Source: Treponema sp. | Lineage (GTDB): Bacteria; Spirochaetota; Spirochaetia; Treponematales; Treponemataceae | Assembly: GCA_016296205.1 (NCBI GenBank) | Contig: JAEDJS010000007.1 | Coordinates: 1 to 47,919 of the forward strand | DNA: 47,919 nucleotides | Direction of reading: 5' to 3' | Shown here: piece by piece, positions 11,801-19,695 of the stretch | Position numbering within the stretch: the first letter of the stretch is position 1 | How the letters are laid out: the number at the start of each line of letters is the position of its first letter | The notes under the pieces: generated by a model | What the model was told of the DNA's origin: nothing | What the model saw: the letters and a program-made list of their open reading frames with translations, nothing else | Databases searched by the model: none | Program-made: the position numbers and the translations under genes

Positions 11801-14800
11801 TTATTTCTGCCAGTGGAACAAACAGCTGGAAGCTTACTGTAGACACAACACAGATTGGTGATCAGAATACACTTGGAATAAGAGTGCGTTCTTATGATAA
11901 TGAAAGCAATACTCGTGAATGGTCTTCTCCAGTTACTGTAACAATAAACAATTCTGTTCCAGTAATTCAGAATTTAAAACTTGTAAAATATTCAGATCAG
12001 AACAAAACAGATAAACTGGTTGAACGTGAATACATCAGCGGAATGTATATTAACGGTGGTACATGGTATCTGGAAGGTTCTGTAAAAGCAACTGGAAAAA
12101 TTGATACAATCACTTTGTCTACTCAGAAGAGCATTGCAGAAACATTTGTTCCGCTTGATTACAATTATATTTCGGCAGGAAATGAAACTGATTACAACTT
12201 TAGTGTACCAGTTAATACTGCTGTTGCAGGCTCGGTTTATTCAACTTTGACTGTAATGGATAAAAATTCAATTCCAAAATCAACAACAGAAAATATTAAA
12301 TTCAATATTGATATTGTTGCTCCAGCCTTCTACAATATTTCGGGAAGTCAGACACGTGCTCCTGGAGAAGCATTGAGAGTTACAAGTCTTGGCAATAATC
12401 TTGCTGATAATTCTTTGGAAACAAACCAGACAGTTCAGAATAATAATAACTGTTTTACATTCGGCGATAACATTGTTGAAAGTGGCAGTGGTATTAAAGC
12501 TGTTGTCTTCTATTTTGTAAGACGGGAAAAATCAGGTGCATCAACAACAAATGCAGCTGATGTAATTTATGCTCCAGTATTTGAAGATGCAAAATTCAAT
12601 CTGTCCAAAATTGCTGCAAATGGAAAAGTTTCTATTAATGGTGACGGACTTGCAGTTTACAGTTGTAAAGCAATTTCCCGTTCGAGTGAAAATGAGTTTG
12701 CACTTTCTACTGCTGGTTTGCCTGAACATCTTCTGCAGGTTGGCGGACTTGTTAGAATTGGCGGCCAATATTCTGTTATTAGCAGCGTAAGTGGCGGATC
12801 TGTAACATTCAGTCCTGGAATTGCAGTGGATTATACTAATATTGATGTGATTGTTGGAAATGTTGTTGATCACAATTTAAGTGAAAACTGGTCTGATGAT
12901 TTTAACTCAATTGTGAATGATGATGGAGACGGCGTAGTTGAATATCTTTACTCTGTTGGTCAAACTTATACATGGCAGGCAAGTATTAAGAGCCAGAATA
13001 TTCCGGATGGACCTGTTGAACTTCATGTAGTTGCAATTGATGAAGCTGGAAATATTTCCAATGGTTATGTGAATTCCTTTGTTTCAAATAACAGACCAAG
13101 AATTGCAAAAGTTCTCCTTGGAACTGATTTGAATGGCGATGGAAAATTTGCTTATAATGCAGACTCACATCCTGTAACAAGTCTTGATGAAGAAAAATCA
13201 ACTTCTGATGGAAAAGCCTTTGGTGAATTTAATTATTATAGTGCAATCAATAAACAGAATGGAAAAGCACAGAGTCTTGTTACAATTAAATCCGGGAATT
13301 TTAAAATCAAGGATAAGCTTGTTGTAATTCCAGAATTTGTTGGCGGAAACAAGAACTTAATGTACAATATGCAGAATGTTCAGATTTCTAAGCCAACTGC
13401 AAAGAGTGTTAAGACTCTTAAAGCTATGAATTCAAAATCAAGTTTAACTTCAACTTATATTCTGAATACTGGTTCAAAAAATATTGGTGATCAGATTACA
13501 GCTTTTGGTGGAGTTCAACTTGAAAATTCTAACTTTACAGCAAACGGCAGCAAAACTCTTGGTTTTACTTTCTGGGATCAGACTCTGGAAACAGTTCAAG
13601 GTGTAGACAGCCAGTGGGCAATTTTAAATATTCCGGTTTCCATTCAAATAAATGACGAAGCATCTCCTTCTACTGTTGTTTCTCCATTGTACTGGAATTC
13701 AAAAGAAGATAATTCTGTTGTTTACCAAAATGGTTATCCTCAGGGACATGTGGAACTTGGTGAAGACTGGAAAAAATCAACTGGATATTCTTCAATTGGA
13801 GTTGCTGCATTAAAAGATAATGATGATAAAGTTTCTGGTAAAATTAAATTTACTGGAACATCTTCTGACGAAAAGCGACTAACTTCTATCACTGCTTCAT
13901 TTGCCGGATTTAAAAATACTGCAACTGTAAATTATTCAAATGGTGCATGGGGAACTCCATCTTATACTAATAATGATAACGAGGCTTTCCAGTTCCAGAT
14001 TCTTTCAAATGAAATTTCTCAGGAAGGACATTTTGTTAAATGGCAGCTTACAGTTGATACAGAAAAAGTAGAAGGTGTAGCATCTACTGATAAAGTTCTT
14101 ACAGTAACTGCAAAAGACGGTGCTGTTTCTCCTCATTCTGGAAAAGGAACTTACAAGGTTGATATTGTTCCATACATTACAACAATCTGGACTCCATTTA
14201 GTGAATACAACAGAGCAGTTCCAAGTTTGTATGCCCGAAGTGCAACTGGTAGATATCCGGTTAGAGAAGGAGAAGAAATTACTGTTTACGGATGGAACTT
14301 TAACAACAATCCTTCACTTATGCTGGGATTAGTTGAAGTAAACCAGTCTATTTCTGAAAATACAAATGAAAATGTTAAGAGCGGAACTTATGGCCTTACA
14401 GTTACAAGTTTCCCATCCAAGGCAAGTAATAGTATGGAAGTAAAAGTTAATTCAATTCCTTCTATAAACAATTATAACTTTAACGACTCCTGCGGAACAT
14501 TCACCGGTGATGATACATCAAATGAAAATCACTACAACATGCAGCCAAACGGATTGAACAACAACAATTTAAATGACGACGTTGCAGTTGATGTATGGGA
14601 ATTTAAAAATGCCGCAGAACCAGTTGGAAGTGGCGCAAGATATGCTCACATGAAAGTTAGTCCAACAGGTACAATTGGATTCAGCTTTAAAAATGCCATC
14701 GGTTATTTTAACATGCCTGGTTACATGTACGAAGCTTCTGGTACTGGCGGAGTAATTCTTTTGTTGGACAAAGGAACAATCACTGCCACAGATAAGGATG

Positions 14801-16443
14801 GTAAAGGTTCGTTTACAGCAAAGAGCATACACTACTGGTCAGGTTCAAAAGAATATACAACATGGCCTGGAAAAAATATTACAGCTTTAACTTCTTACAT
14901 ATATAACGATACTTCTTATTATGCAATTAAAGTTCCTGGAATCTCTGCTTTAAAGTATATTCTTACAGACGGTGTAAATAACGGCAAACAGACAGAGAAT
15001 AAATCAGAAATTACATCTTCGGGAATCTGGTTGTACAGTTCAACAAGCAAGAGTGCTTCAAGACTTGCTGATTACCCTACAAGCGTAATTGATACAAGCA
15101 CTGTTATGAGCCAGACAAGATTTGGTTCTAACTTTGGCGGCTTTAACCATAACAATTTCTGTTTTGACGCAAATGGAATGTCTTACGGAGTTGCTCAATG
15201 TTCTGATACTTCCGGAAAGCAGGGAATTAGTGCAAACCTTCAGTTCTTTAGCAGACAGACAGGAAGTAATTCAACTAATAACAGTGAAGATTTGAACTTT
15301 AACTATTTGAATGTAACAAATGCAAGACGAATTGAAAGTACTTCTTATGTAACAGACAGTAAAGAAGTTTATACAGATGAAGACCGCTGCCAGAATCCAT
15401 CAATGGCAAGTTATGTAGATGGATCTAACACTTATATTTACATGGCTTACTATGATCACGCTTACAACAAAATTAAATTCCGTGTTGGTGCTGTTTATGG
15501 AGAAGGTAGAGAAAATGCAAATAAAATTGGTTTGGGATTAAAAGACCTGGCCGGCAGAACAAATGGTGCTGGTGGAAGTGAAGATACAAATAAAATTGGG
15601 TCATCAAAGCATCCTGTATTTGATTCAACTTCTGATTCATACAAAGGCGATTCAACTTACGACGATATTAGTGCTTACCACTTTGTTAAGAACTTAAACG
15701 GAAGTTATGGCACAAGTAAATATGTTTCTGTTGCAAGCTTAAATGACGGTACTGCTGTTGTTGTATGGTTTGATGGAAACGGAAAACTTTTGATGTCTTA
15801 CAACTCATTTGCAAATGTATTAACTTCAGATATGCCGGGCTGGACAACTCGTGTGCTTTCTACAAATGGTGGTGCTCATGTTAATGTTGCAGTTGATGCA
15901 GATAATGGTTTGCATTTTGCATATTCAAGCAACATGGGTTCAGATTTGTATTACGGTTATTTGTCTTCTGTAACTGGTGCAATGAATGAAATCCTTGTTG
16001 ATGCTTACGACAATGTTGGAACTTACTGTACAATTGATGTTGGACGTGAGAGTTTAAGTGGAAACTGGATTCCATATATCAGTTACAAGAGAGACGGTTC
16101 AAGTACAAGTACAAAAGTTGCATATCCTGTAAAATTTAATCCTAATGGAATCCCAATGGATGGTGCTTACAATAACGGACTGTTTACTGGCAACTGGAAC
16201 GTTAGTACAATCCCATGCCAAGTTGATCCTTCAACAGATGAAGTAATTAGCGTTGGATTAAAGAAGAGCTGGACAACAGGTGTAATTTCTGCATTCACCA
16301 CGGGAACAGATGACTTTGGATACAATCCTGGCGGTTCTTACACAATCTGCAATAGTTCAGTGATTTACGGAAATGGAACTTCAAACCCAGTTATTGGCTA
16401 TGCAGGTCAAAACGGTAATGTAATTATGGCACAGAAAAAGTAA
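5833..16443 (+). CDS. 3536-aa Ig-like repeat lipoprotein with C-terminal propeller-like region
   Basis: The N-terminus is a lipoprotein signal with lipobox LFSSC, placing the lipidated Cys at residue 24. GGAGGAG lies four bases before the ATG. Residues about 35-2770 consist of many Ig-like beta-sandwich units recognisable by N-terminal strands such as APVFIIEQP and by DDDGI and DxAGN turns. These are more divergent than in the neighbouring 1740-aa protein. Two Asp-rich loops look like calcium sites: DVNGDGAFDASDYALL near 1954 and DLNGDGKF near 2431. An IPT/TIG-like unit (VREGEEITVYGWNF) lies near 2810. The last about 600 residues contain repeats such as GTAVVVWFDGNG and NGLHFAYSS, suggestive of a beta-propeller or sialidase-like fold. 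It has no recognisable catalytic motif. Lipidation plus length suggest a fibre- or adhesin-like surface protein acting with the upstream gene product; this is inference. The reading frame is intact throughout. Confidence 0.8.
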   Translation: MNKSLLFTFFVLIQLFVLNLFSSCDVGLGPKVDVERPKVQVSYPPVGSIIRSEFLMTGAFTDDIGCEKVDVKIINAQNPEAQDVTLKAEILSNGKKGTWQCKINTLDFSDGSYSIEVVAYDKSNGASDPSRVNYDFDNTAPVFIIEQPASNDVSTDFGSQFKVSGTIVDEHSIPEMTVDILNDSPALIKQLRAVDVEVNGGTNVTFAKVGSDETLDKNYKDIYDVSAGGTQQRYCTVYVSDNARIYSNPKEKVNNSEGNKTTEVYTYEKVYSDLMGAKSKYQIEASEIMKIINGTYSGKFDPEEILEVLNSAKIDTKKDYLQFTLNQNASPKYSFMGYGFEGDTSNISTKATKGGKVTFQVQAGLNGTLFNPKNAKVYLFGPFSAIDVSGQNFVSDLLNNVPKKFEEYAKFTDAEKEIIDVENTQGWILYDGLKDYKGSTTEIFTQAITLPDVITLGKIYILAATGFDSDGFEFECDGQFAFIGESAGEKPTALFTSPLNDQNIPEFDTIKISGNSTSTQNQIKEVFVTANVQDLANGVECGTIKGKAELKYTTEDKKKCDWEIDLTNPALLQEPVNGQKILPGENCYYRFDVSVKVTDSIGGDNIINRTFYIDSKDPVINFKSVLPVVESDGEELINGTVTYSANVSENNLKKVTLEVSDGATTKVVERTSSDITEQIKTYLYEDGTDLSFTLTAFDEAGNKSTSVKKYKISQKSNKPVLNGSSAIQNLSFDSITNGSNLFDNINNNKITGTISDDDGIKSVSVTAKKNDGTLIGPSELATYGLDSNPKNYQIKNPNAPFSLSYELPAKEGKYTIEISATDISVDEEDINDAEKLNRKNVWSYNVAVDANYPELTFTTANKSKTGSNKAKEVEGVAKDSNGITSIKRFVLGDDGKITGPAETKWVSGEDGNSISYDSATGVWKDKLSAEVIGAKDGVRRYVVSDIYGKETSADFIFYVDATRPTYEVTNPVAKTEAFVNGKKQYTIVGKATDNESYAFAGMKYLILKTAETPSLKEDTVGGVKSNVYDLSKGNWKDANLSNSNSEIKIDGVTHFQYEFKCIISEEDFAALGEGTYNVYFAALDAASNQSLPDDNSYAVITIDLNNPEITVGGSISDSYNTIPTLTGTIQEAYLKEFKVRYKVGNETEAVVPLIPVDNNWSWKLPKAGNYTKIVFEAEDKVGNVTTTSQYSTIVDNSKPEFVNTAASSPLDSYSRNSTQTLKVWVGDSGKDGKIYSSGIASVEYKLGNGSWTAMDQSGTTNADGTKNSAGFYRIFSSTIDMVNGINLVSFRATDNASNTANFGTVVYKIDTVEPTLSSFALVGNNTNKVNSSLENQNVVLNYSDGNGDVSGVLNLTIKKGGSSVVTKEVAKDSTTSTESIPREKFAEGMNVFTATVTDNAGNVSAEKQIQVEADFTAPLTEIISHAKGSVVNKKITLEGTASDANGIDTTSSPVLYISTNGTSWSEATSGTAKWVTTASPYKWEIKDFNTEGLTDKSTYYIAVVVKDTYGNVSVKQNDFTLAVNQNSDRPSIRFSNVKTAGSFISSTNKTIYGTIEDDDGLVQELWATTVESESLTAPSGSGSEKWFKISGNTSSFSHQFSGNEGEGDLNLYFYVKDKNGGEFFTKNSNELLRPIVKSEVDGLSIYTATPLGLKVDVVLPAVKLFVAHKNIASNYASGASIFGGNQNKMYLKAVVTENVAMETVNPISIAGYSGEFNQIGEVEFDEVDKTYTYVFGPIDVTKENGFDAEAGSTLLTVTAKDAAGQEGVGVISISVDNDAPYVKIISPTSSLSDAVVGATKIKGVSSDAGAGISEIYYTIPTVSQKSVLDTMTDSEVSNYAVGEEWTELSRGSTWEIEFASGDPNEKESILHYANSTYAESIGENIWKVPVYFFARDSVGNSIINKSQYVIADGDSGKPKAWIIYPETGSTTSDTLVIYGGASDNISVSEVQVQLDVNGDGAFDASDYALLKGNTSPVVPSLVEGNSSSWFISASGTNSWKLTVDTTQIGDQNTLGIRVRSYDNESNTREWSSPVTVTINNSVPVIQNLKLVKYSDQNKTDKLVEREYISGMYINGGTWYLEGSVKATGKIDTITLSTQKSIAETFVPLDYNYISAGNETDYNFSVPVNTAVAGSVYSTLTVMDKNSIPKSTTENIKFNIDIVAPAFYNISGSQTRAPGEALRVTSLGNNLADNSLETNQTVQNNNNCFTFGDNIVESGSGIKAVVFYFVRREKSGASTTNAADVIYAPVFEDAKFNLSKIAANGKVSINGDGLAVYSCKAISRSSENEFALSTAGLPEHLLQVGGLVRIGGQYSVISSVSGGSVTFSPGIAVDYTNIDVIVGNVVDHNLSENWSDDFNSIVNDDGDGVVEYLYSVGQTYTWQASIKSQNIPDGPVELHVVAIDEAGNISNGYVNSFVSNNRPRIAKVLLGTDLNGDGKFAYNADSHPVTSLDEEKSTSDGKAFGEFNYYSAINKQNGKAQSLVTIKSGNFKIKDKLVVIPEFVGGNKNLMYNMQNVQISKPTAKSVKTLKAMNSKSSLTSTYILNTGSKNIGDQITAFGGVQLENSNFTANGSKTLGFTFWDQTLETVQGVDSQWAILNIPVSIQINDEASPSTVVSPLYWNSKEDNSVVYQNGYPQGHVELGEDWKKSTGYSSIGVAALKDNDDKVSGKIKFTGTSSDEKRLTSITASFAGFKNTATVNYSNGAWGTPSYTNNDNEAFQFQILSNEISQEGHFVKWQLTVDTEKVEGVASTDKVLTVTAKDGAVSPHSGKGTYKVDIVPYITTIWTPFSEYNRAVPSLYARSATGRYPVREGEEITVYGWNFNNNPSLMLGLVEVNQSISENTNENVKSGTYGLTVTSFPSKASNSMEVKVNSIPSINNYNFNDSCGTFTGDDTSNENHYNMQPNGLNNNNLNDDVAVDVWEFKNAAEPVGSGARYAHMKVSPTGTIGFSFKNAIGYFNMPGYMYEASGTGGVILLLDKGTITATDKDGKGSFTAKSIHYWSGSKEYTTWPGKNITALTSYIYNDTSYYAIKVPGISALKYILTDGVNNGKQTENKSEITSSGIWLYSSTSKSASRLADYPTSVIDTSTVMSQTRFGSNFGGFNHNNFCFDANGMSYGVAQCSDTSGKQGISANLQFFSRQTGSNSTNNSEDLNFNYLNVTNARRIESTSYVTDSKEVYTDEDRCQNPSMASYVDGSNTYIYMAYYDHAYNKIKFRVGAVYGEGRENANKIGLGLKDLAGRTNGAGGSEDTNKIGSSKHPVFDSTSDSYKGDSTYDDISAYHFVKNLNGSYGTSKYVSVASLNDGTAVVVWFDGNGKLLMSYNSFANVLTSDMPGWTTRVLSTNGGAHVNVAVDADNGLHFAYSSNMGSDLYYGYLSSVTGAMNEILVDAYDNVGTYCTIDVGRESLSGNWIPYISYKRDGSSTSTKVAYPVKFNPNGIPMDGAYNNGLFTGNWNVSTIPCQVDPSTDEVISVGLKKSWTTGVISAFTTGTDDFGYNPGGSYTICNSSVIYGNGTSNPVIGYAGQNGNVIMAQKK

Positions 16444-16474
16444 TCATAATTATAAATTGAATGATTAATACTAG

Positions 16475-16522
16475 CCCTTATGAGCAATAAAACAACTGTT
16501 CATAAGGGTGTTTTATTTTTTG
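16475..16522 (+). terminator. Rho-independent terminator after the giant lipoprotein gene
   Basis: CCCTTATGA at 16475-16483 pairs with TCATAAGGG at 16500-16508, with a 16-base loop. It is followed by a T-rich tail to about 16522. Confidence 0.8.
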
Positions 16523-16533
16523 TTAAAAAAAAG

Positions 16534-16539
16534 TAAAAT
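16534..16539 (+). promoter_or_regulatory. -10 hexamer six bases before the start codon (leaderless candidate)
   Basis: TAAAAT lies six bases upstream of the ATG at 16546. No clear -35 is seen because the terminator tail occupies that stretch. No Shine-Dalgarno precedes the gene. Confidence 0.45.
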
Positions 16540-16545
16540 AGATTT

Positions 16546-17163
16546 ATGGAAAACGAAAATTTTGTTCTGCCCAATACAGAACAGACTGTGAACACAATTA
16601 TTTCCGGTATCTCAAAATTTTTTGTAGTTTTTGCAAATGTATTCAACGGAATTTATTTTGCTTACACTATAGTTCGTTTTTTTATGTGGAAGAATTTTCT
16701 TCTGCTCAATATTATTCTCTGCACAGTGTCGGCAATTATTTTTGTATATACACTCCTTGAATCCTTTTTAAAAATCAGTTTTCCAAAAAATCTAAATTTT
16801 ATTCTGCAGATTTTTAAACGCATTGTCTGTTTTGCAATTACAGTTGTTGTGTTTGCAGGATTATTTGAAACTTCTACAAATCTGCTCCCTTACAAAATTC
16901 TGTTCTGCGTTGGCTGTTTATTGGGGTGGCTTATTACTGTTTGCGGTGATATATTTAATGCAACAATTCCAAAATGGGCCGACGAAATATTTGAAAGTTT
17001 TAAACAGGATATAGAGATGAAGGGATTGATGGACAGAAGTTTATCTCAGGTAAAAAAAGCTGTTCTTAATCCAGAAAAGGGCGGCAAAAAAGCAGTTAAA
17101 GGATCTGTTTTTTTAGGCGGAACATTCGCCTTGAGAATGTTAAGAAAATTAATTCACAGGTAG
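16546..17163 (+). CDS. Four-helix inner-membrane protein of unknown function
   Basis: I do not recognise a family for this 205-aa protein. It has four hydrophobic segments, at about residues 24-44, 50-72, 90-107 and 115-134. A soluble tail of about 70 residues follows, rich in Lys near its end, and probably cytoplasmic. No signal peptide, enzyme motif or metal site is visible. The start is the only ATG that fits, and it has a -10-like hexamer but no ribosome site in front. galM begins ten bases after the stop, so the two may be co-transcribed, although their functions show no obvious link. Confidence 0.75.
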   Translation: MENENFVLPNTEQTVNTIISGISKFFVVFANVFNGIYFAYTIVRFFMWKNFLLLNIILCTVSAIIFVYTLLESFLKISFPKNLNFILQIFKRIVCFAITVVVFAGLFETSTNLLPYKILFCVGCLLGWLITVCGDIFNATIPKWADEIFESFKQDIEMKGLMDRSLSQVKKAVLNPEKGGKKAVKGSVFLGGTFALRMLRKLIHR

Positions 17164-17173
17164 AATAAATTTT

Positions 17174-18199
17174 ATGAAAGCAAAGAAACAATTATTTGGA
17201 ACAACTTCCTGGGGGCAGAGAGTAAATTTATTTACGCTGGAAAATAAATTTATAAGCGCAAGTTTTTCCGAATATGGTGCAGCTGTAACAAGTTTAGGAA
17301 TAAAAAACAATTTGGGTGAAGTCTCTGATGTGGTTCTTGGTTTTTCTACCCTTCAAGGCTACGTTGATAACTGGGGCAGTTTTGGTTCAATGGTTGGACC
17401 TTATGCAAACCGAATTGGTGGCGGGTGTTTTGAATTAGATAATAAAATTTATCAGCTTCAGAAAAATGAAAAAGGAAATACACTTCACGGAGGTTTCCCA
17501 GGATTCGATAAAAGAAACTGGAGAGGAAAATTAATCTGCACTTTAAATGGACCGGCCGTTCAATTCACTTTAAAATTAAAAGATGGTGAACACGGATTTC
17601 CAGGCAATAGAAAAATTACGGTGAGATATTCAATTCAACATAACAAACTTTACTGTGAATATTTTTGCACAACAGATAAACCAACAGTAATTAGTTTAAC
17701 AAATCACAGTTATTTTAATCTTGCAGGTTTTGGGGAAGTAAAAAATCATTTGTGTAAATTTGAATGTTCAAAATATCTGGAGGTTGATCAGAATCTTGTT
17801 CCAACTGGTAAACTCCTGGATGTAAAAAATACTGCCTTTGATTTTACAAATGAAAAATCTGTTGGAAAAGATTTACCGTTGCAGAATAATGGTTTTGACA
17901 ATTTTATGGTGATTGATTCTTTTGATAATTCAACAAAACTTGCGGCAACTGTAACGGAACCAAAAAGCGGCAGAGTAATGAAGGTTTATACCAATCAGCC
18001 TGGATTCCAGTTCTATACTGCAAATTATATTGGCGGCGTTAGGGGAAAATTTGGAATTCGTTATAATCAGAATGACGGACTTTGCATTGAAACAAGTAAT
18101 TATCCCGATGCCCCTAATAAAAAACAATTCCCCACAAGCGTTCTTCGCCCTGGGGAAAAGTATTTTAGTCAGACAATTTTTGAGTTTATAAATCAGTAG
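17174..18199 (+). CDS. galM: Aldose 1-epimerase (galactose mutarotase)
   Basis: GalM interconverts alpha and beta anomers of galactose or glucose in the cytoplasm, feeding the Leloir pathway. The 341-aa length is typical. Family motifs are all present: GPYANRIGGG near 75-84, NTLHGG with His105, TNHSYFNLAG with catalytic His178, and CIETSNYPDAPN with catalytic base Glu306. There is no signal peptide. It ends one base before the stop of a convergent alpha-amylase gene, so a role in handling sugars released outside the cell is plausible. TAGAAT lies seven bases before the ATG without a Shine-Dalgarno, so either co-transcription with the upstream gene or a leaderless start is possible. Confidence 0.93.
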   Translation: MKAKKQLFGTTSWGQRVNLFTLENKFISASFSEYGAAVTSLGIKNNLGEVSDVVLGFSTLQGYVDNWGSFGSMVGPYANRIGGGCFELDNKIYQLQKNEKGNTLHGGFPGFDKRNWRGKLICTLNGPAVQFTLKLKDGEHGFPGNRKITVRYSIQHNKLYCEYFCTTDKPTVISLTNHSYFNLAGFGEVKNHLCKFECSKYLEVDQNLVPTGKLLDVKNTAFDFTNEKSVGKDLPLQNNGFDNFMVIDSFDNSTKLAATVTEPKSGRVMKVYTNQPGFQFYTANYIGGVRGKFGIRYNQNDGLCIETSNYPDAPNKKQFPTSVLRPGEKYFSQTIFEFINQ

Positions 18200-18200
18200 T

Positions 18201-19631
18201 TCAGTAAATTACACAAACAGACTGCTTTGGAACTCTTCCGGAAAGTATTCCATCTTTTACAGTGAACTTTGCACCGTGAGCTTTGTCTACATAAACTCCA
18301 TCCGGCATTTGTGATTCATATTTGAACATAACAGCTTTTTCTTCCATGTTTACTAGAAGTGTTCCTTTTGTTCCTCTTTCTAAAACAAGAGTTGAATTTG
18401 AATATGGATTTAAGAAGTTTTCATCTTCGCCAAGACATGCTTTACGAAGTCCGTGAACTGCAACAATTTCCGGATTAAAGAATTCATTGTTACCCATTGA
18501 ACCGATTTTTGTTTTGCCCGGGAACTGTGTAGCTTCTTCTCCCTGTGGTCTGTTAAAGAAAAGTGGAGTGCCGTATTTTCTGGCCGCAAGAATTGAATAT
18601 CCAACTCTTAACTGGAAGTTTGTAAATTTTGCACTTTCACCCTTGTTGGCATAAGTGTCGTGGCTTTCTATCCATGTAACAAGTCTGTCTGGAGCGGCAG
18701 GGTTTTTGTAATCGTAAACTCTTGGACCAGAAAGATTTGCAAGTCTTACAGCCAGTCTTAAATCTCCACCATAAGTGCTAGATGTAACCCGCATAATCTT
18801 AGCATAGTCGTTTATTCTGTCTCCGCTACCCTGTAATACTTCACCATATTCAAAAAGGTTTTCTGCATTATGAAGCATTTTTCCGTCAATTGATTTTGAA
18901 CCAGTAAAGATTGGCCAGAAATCATTTTCTTTTGATTTTGGATCCAGAGGGTCGCCAGGAAGACCAATATGTTTTGCAGTGTCAAATCTAAATCCGCCGG
19001 CACCTAAATCAATTGCGTCATTCATAAAATCCATAAAATAACTCTGGAACTTTGGGTTTTCTGTATTAACGTCCGGGCACCCACCAATTCTGTAGGTTGT
19101 AAGTTCATTTCTGCTGTTCCAGTTTGTAACATTTTTGCTGTCATTTTCGTGGTACAACTGATCTTCACCGCCAACAGCATCAATTAAATTCTGCAGCTGA
19201 TCACGGGAGTATTTTGTAAGTTGAGTAGTATGGTTTGGAACAACGTCAACAATAACTGTGATGTTGAATTTTTTTGCTTCTTCACACATAGCGGCAAATT
19301 CGTCTCTTGTTCCCAATTGATAGTTTCCGATTTTCCAGTCTGTTGGCTGATAGTGATAGTACCATCGGCCAGTTAAATCGTCACTCCAATAATTCAACTC
19401 ACCATATTCACCAATAAAACATGTGTTGATTGGACTTGTCTGCAAAGCTGTAAATCCTGCTTCTGCAATTTTTGACATATTGTCTTTAATTGTGTTAAAG
19501 GACCAGCACCAGCAGTGGAGAATTGACCCGTCAGCCACATGTCTAACCTGTTCACTTTCTGTTTGAGTGAACCCCATAAAATTGATTGATGCAATTGCTG
19601 CAACTGTAATAAAAAATTTTCTAAGTCTCAT
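18201..19631 (-). CDS. Secreted alpha-amylase, GH13 (subfamily 28-like)
   Basis: This enzyme hydrolyses alpha-1,4 bonds in starch or glycogen. The 476-aa protein has a signal peptide (about residues 1-22, ending MGFTQ), so it is exported. The GH13 conserved regions are complete: DVVPNHT near 129, GFRFDTAKH with nucleophile Asp217, GEVLQG with acid/base Glu264, and ESHDTY with Asp325. The QTSPIN and YQPTDWKIGN segments closely resemble Bacillus subtilis AmyE, hence the subfamily suggestion. It lacks the starch-binding module of AmyE and ends after a short C-terminal beta domain. Its promoter shares a 65-bp gap with the divergent endonuclease IV gene, and the -10 lies six bases before the ATG. 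Confidence 0.93.
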   Translation of the reverse strand: MRLRKFFITVAAIASINFMGFTQTESEQVRHVADGSILHCWCWSFNTIKDNMSKIAEAGFTALQTSPINTCFIGEYGELNYWSDDLTGRWYYHYQPTDWKIGNYQLGTRDEFAAMCEEAKKFNITVIVDVVPNHTTQLTKYSRDQLQNLIDAVGGEDQLYHENDSKNVTNWNSRNELTTYRIGGCPDVNTENPKFQSYFMDFMNDAIDLGAGGFRFDTAKHIGLPGDPLDPKSKENDFWPIFTGSKSIDGKMLHNAENLFEYGEVLQGSGDRINDYAKIMRVTSSTYGGDLRLAVRLANLSGPRVYDYKNPAAPDRLVTWIESHDTYANKGESAKFTNFQLRVGYSILAARKYGTPLFFNRPQGEEATQFPGKTKIGSMGNNEFFNPEIVAVHGLRKACLGEDENFLNPYSNSTLVLERGTKGTLLVNMEEKAVMFKYESQMPDGVYVDKAHGAKFTVKDGILSGRVPKQSVCVIY

Positions 19632-19637
19632 TTTTTA

Positions 19638-19666
19638 ATTATATATTGATTTTTTCCGTTTGTAAA
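19638..19666 (-). promoter_or_regulatory. Amylase promoter, leaderless type
   Basis: Read on the minus strand: TTTACA (19666-19661), 17 bases, TATAAT (19643-19638), then six bases to the ATG at 19631. The -35 overlaps the -35 of the divergent nfo promoter. Confidence 0.65.
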
Positions 19667-19688
19667 ATTTATTTTTTTATTCTATAAT
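19660..19688 (+). promoter_or_regulatory. nfo promoter, leaderless type
   Basis: TTGTAA (19660-19665), 17 bases, TATAAT (19683-19688), then seven bases to the ATG at 19696. No Shine-Dalgarno is present. Confidence 0.65.
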
Positions 19689-19695
19689 ATTGAAC

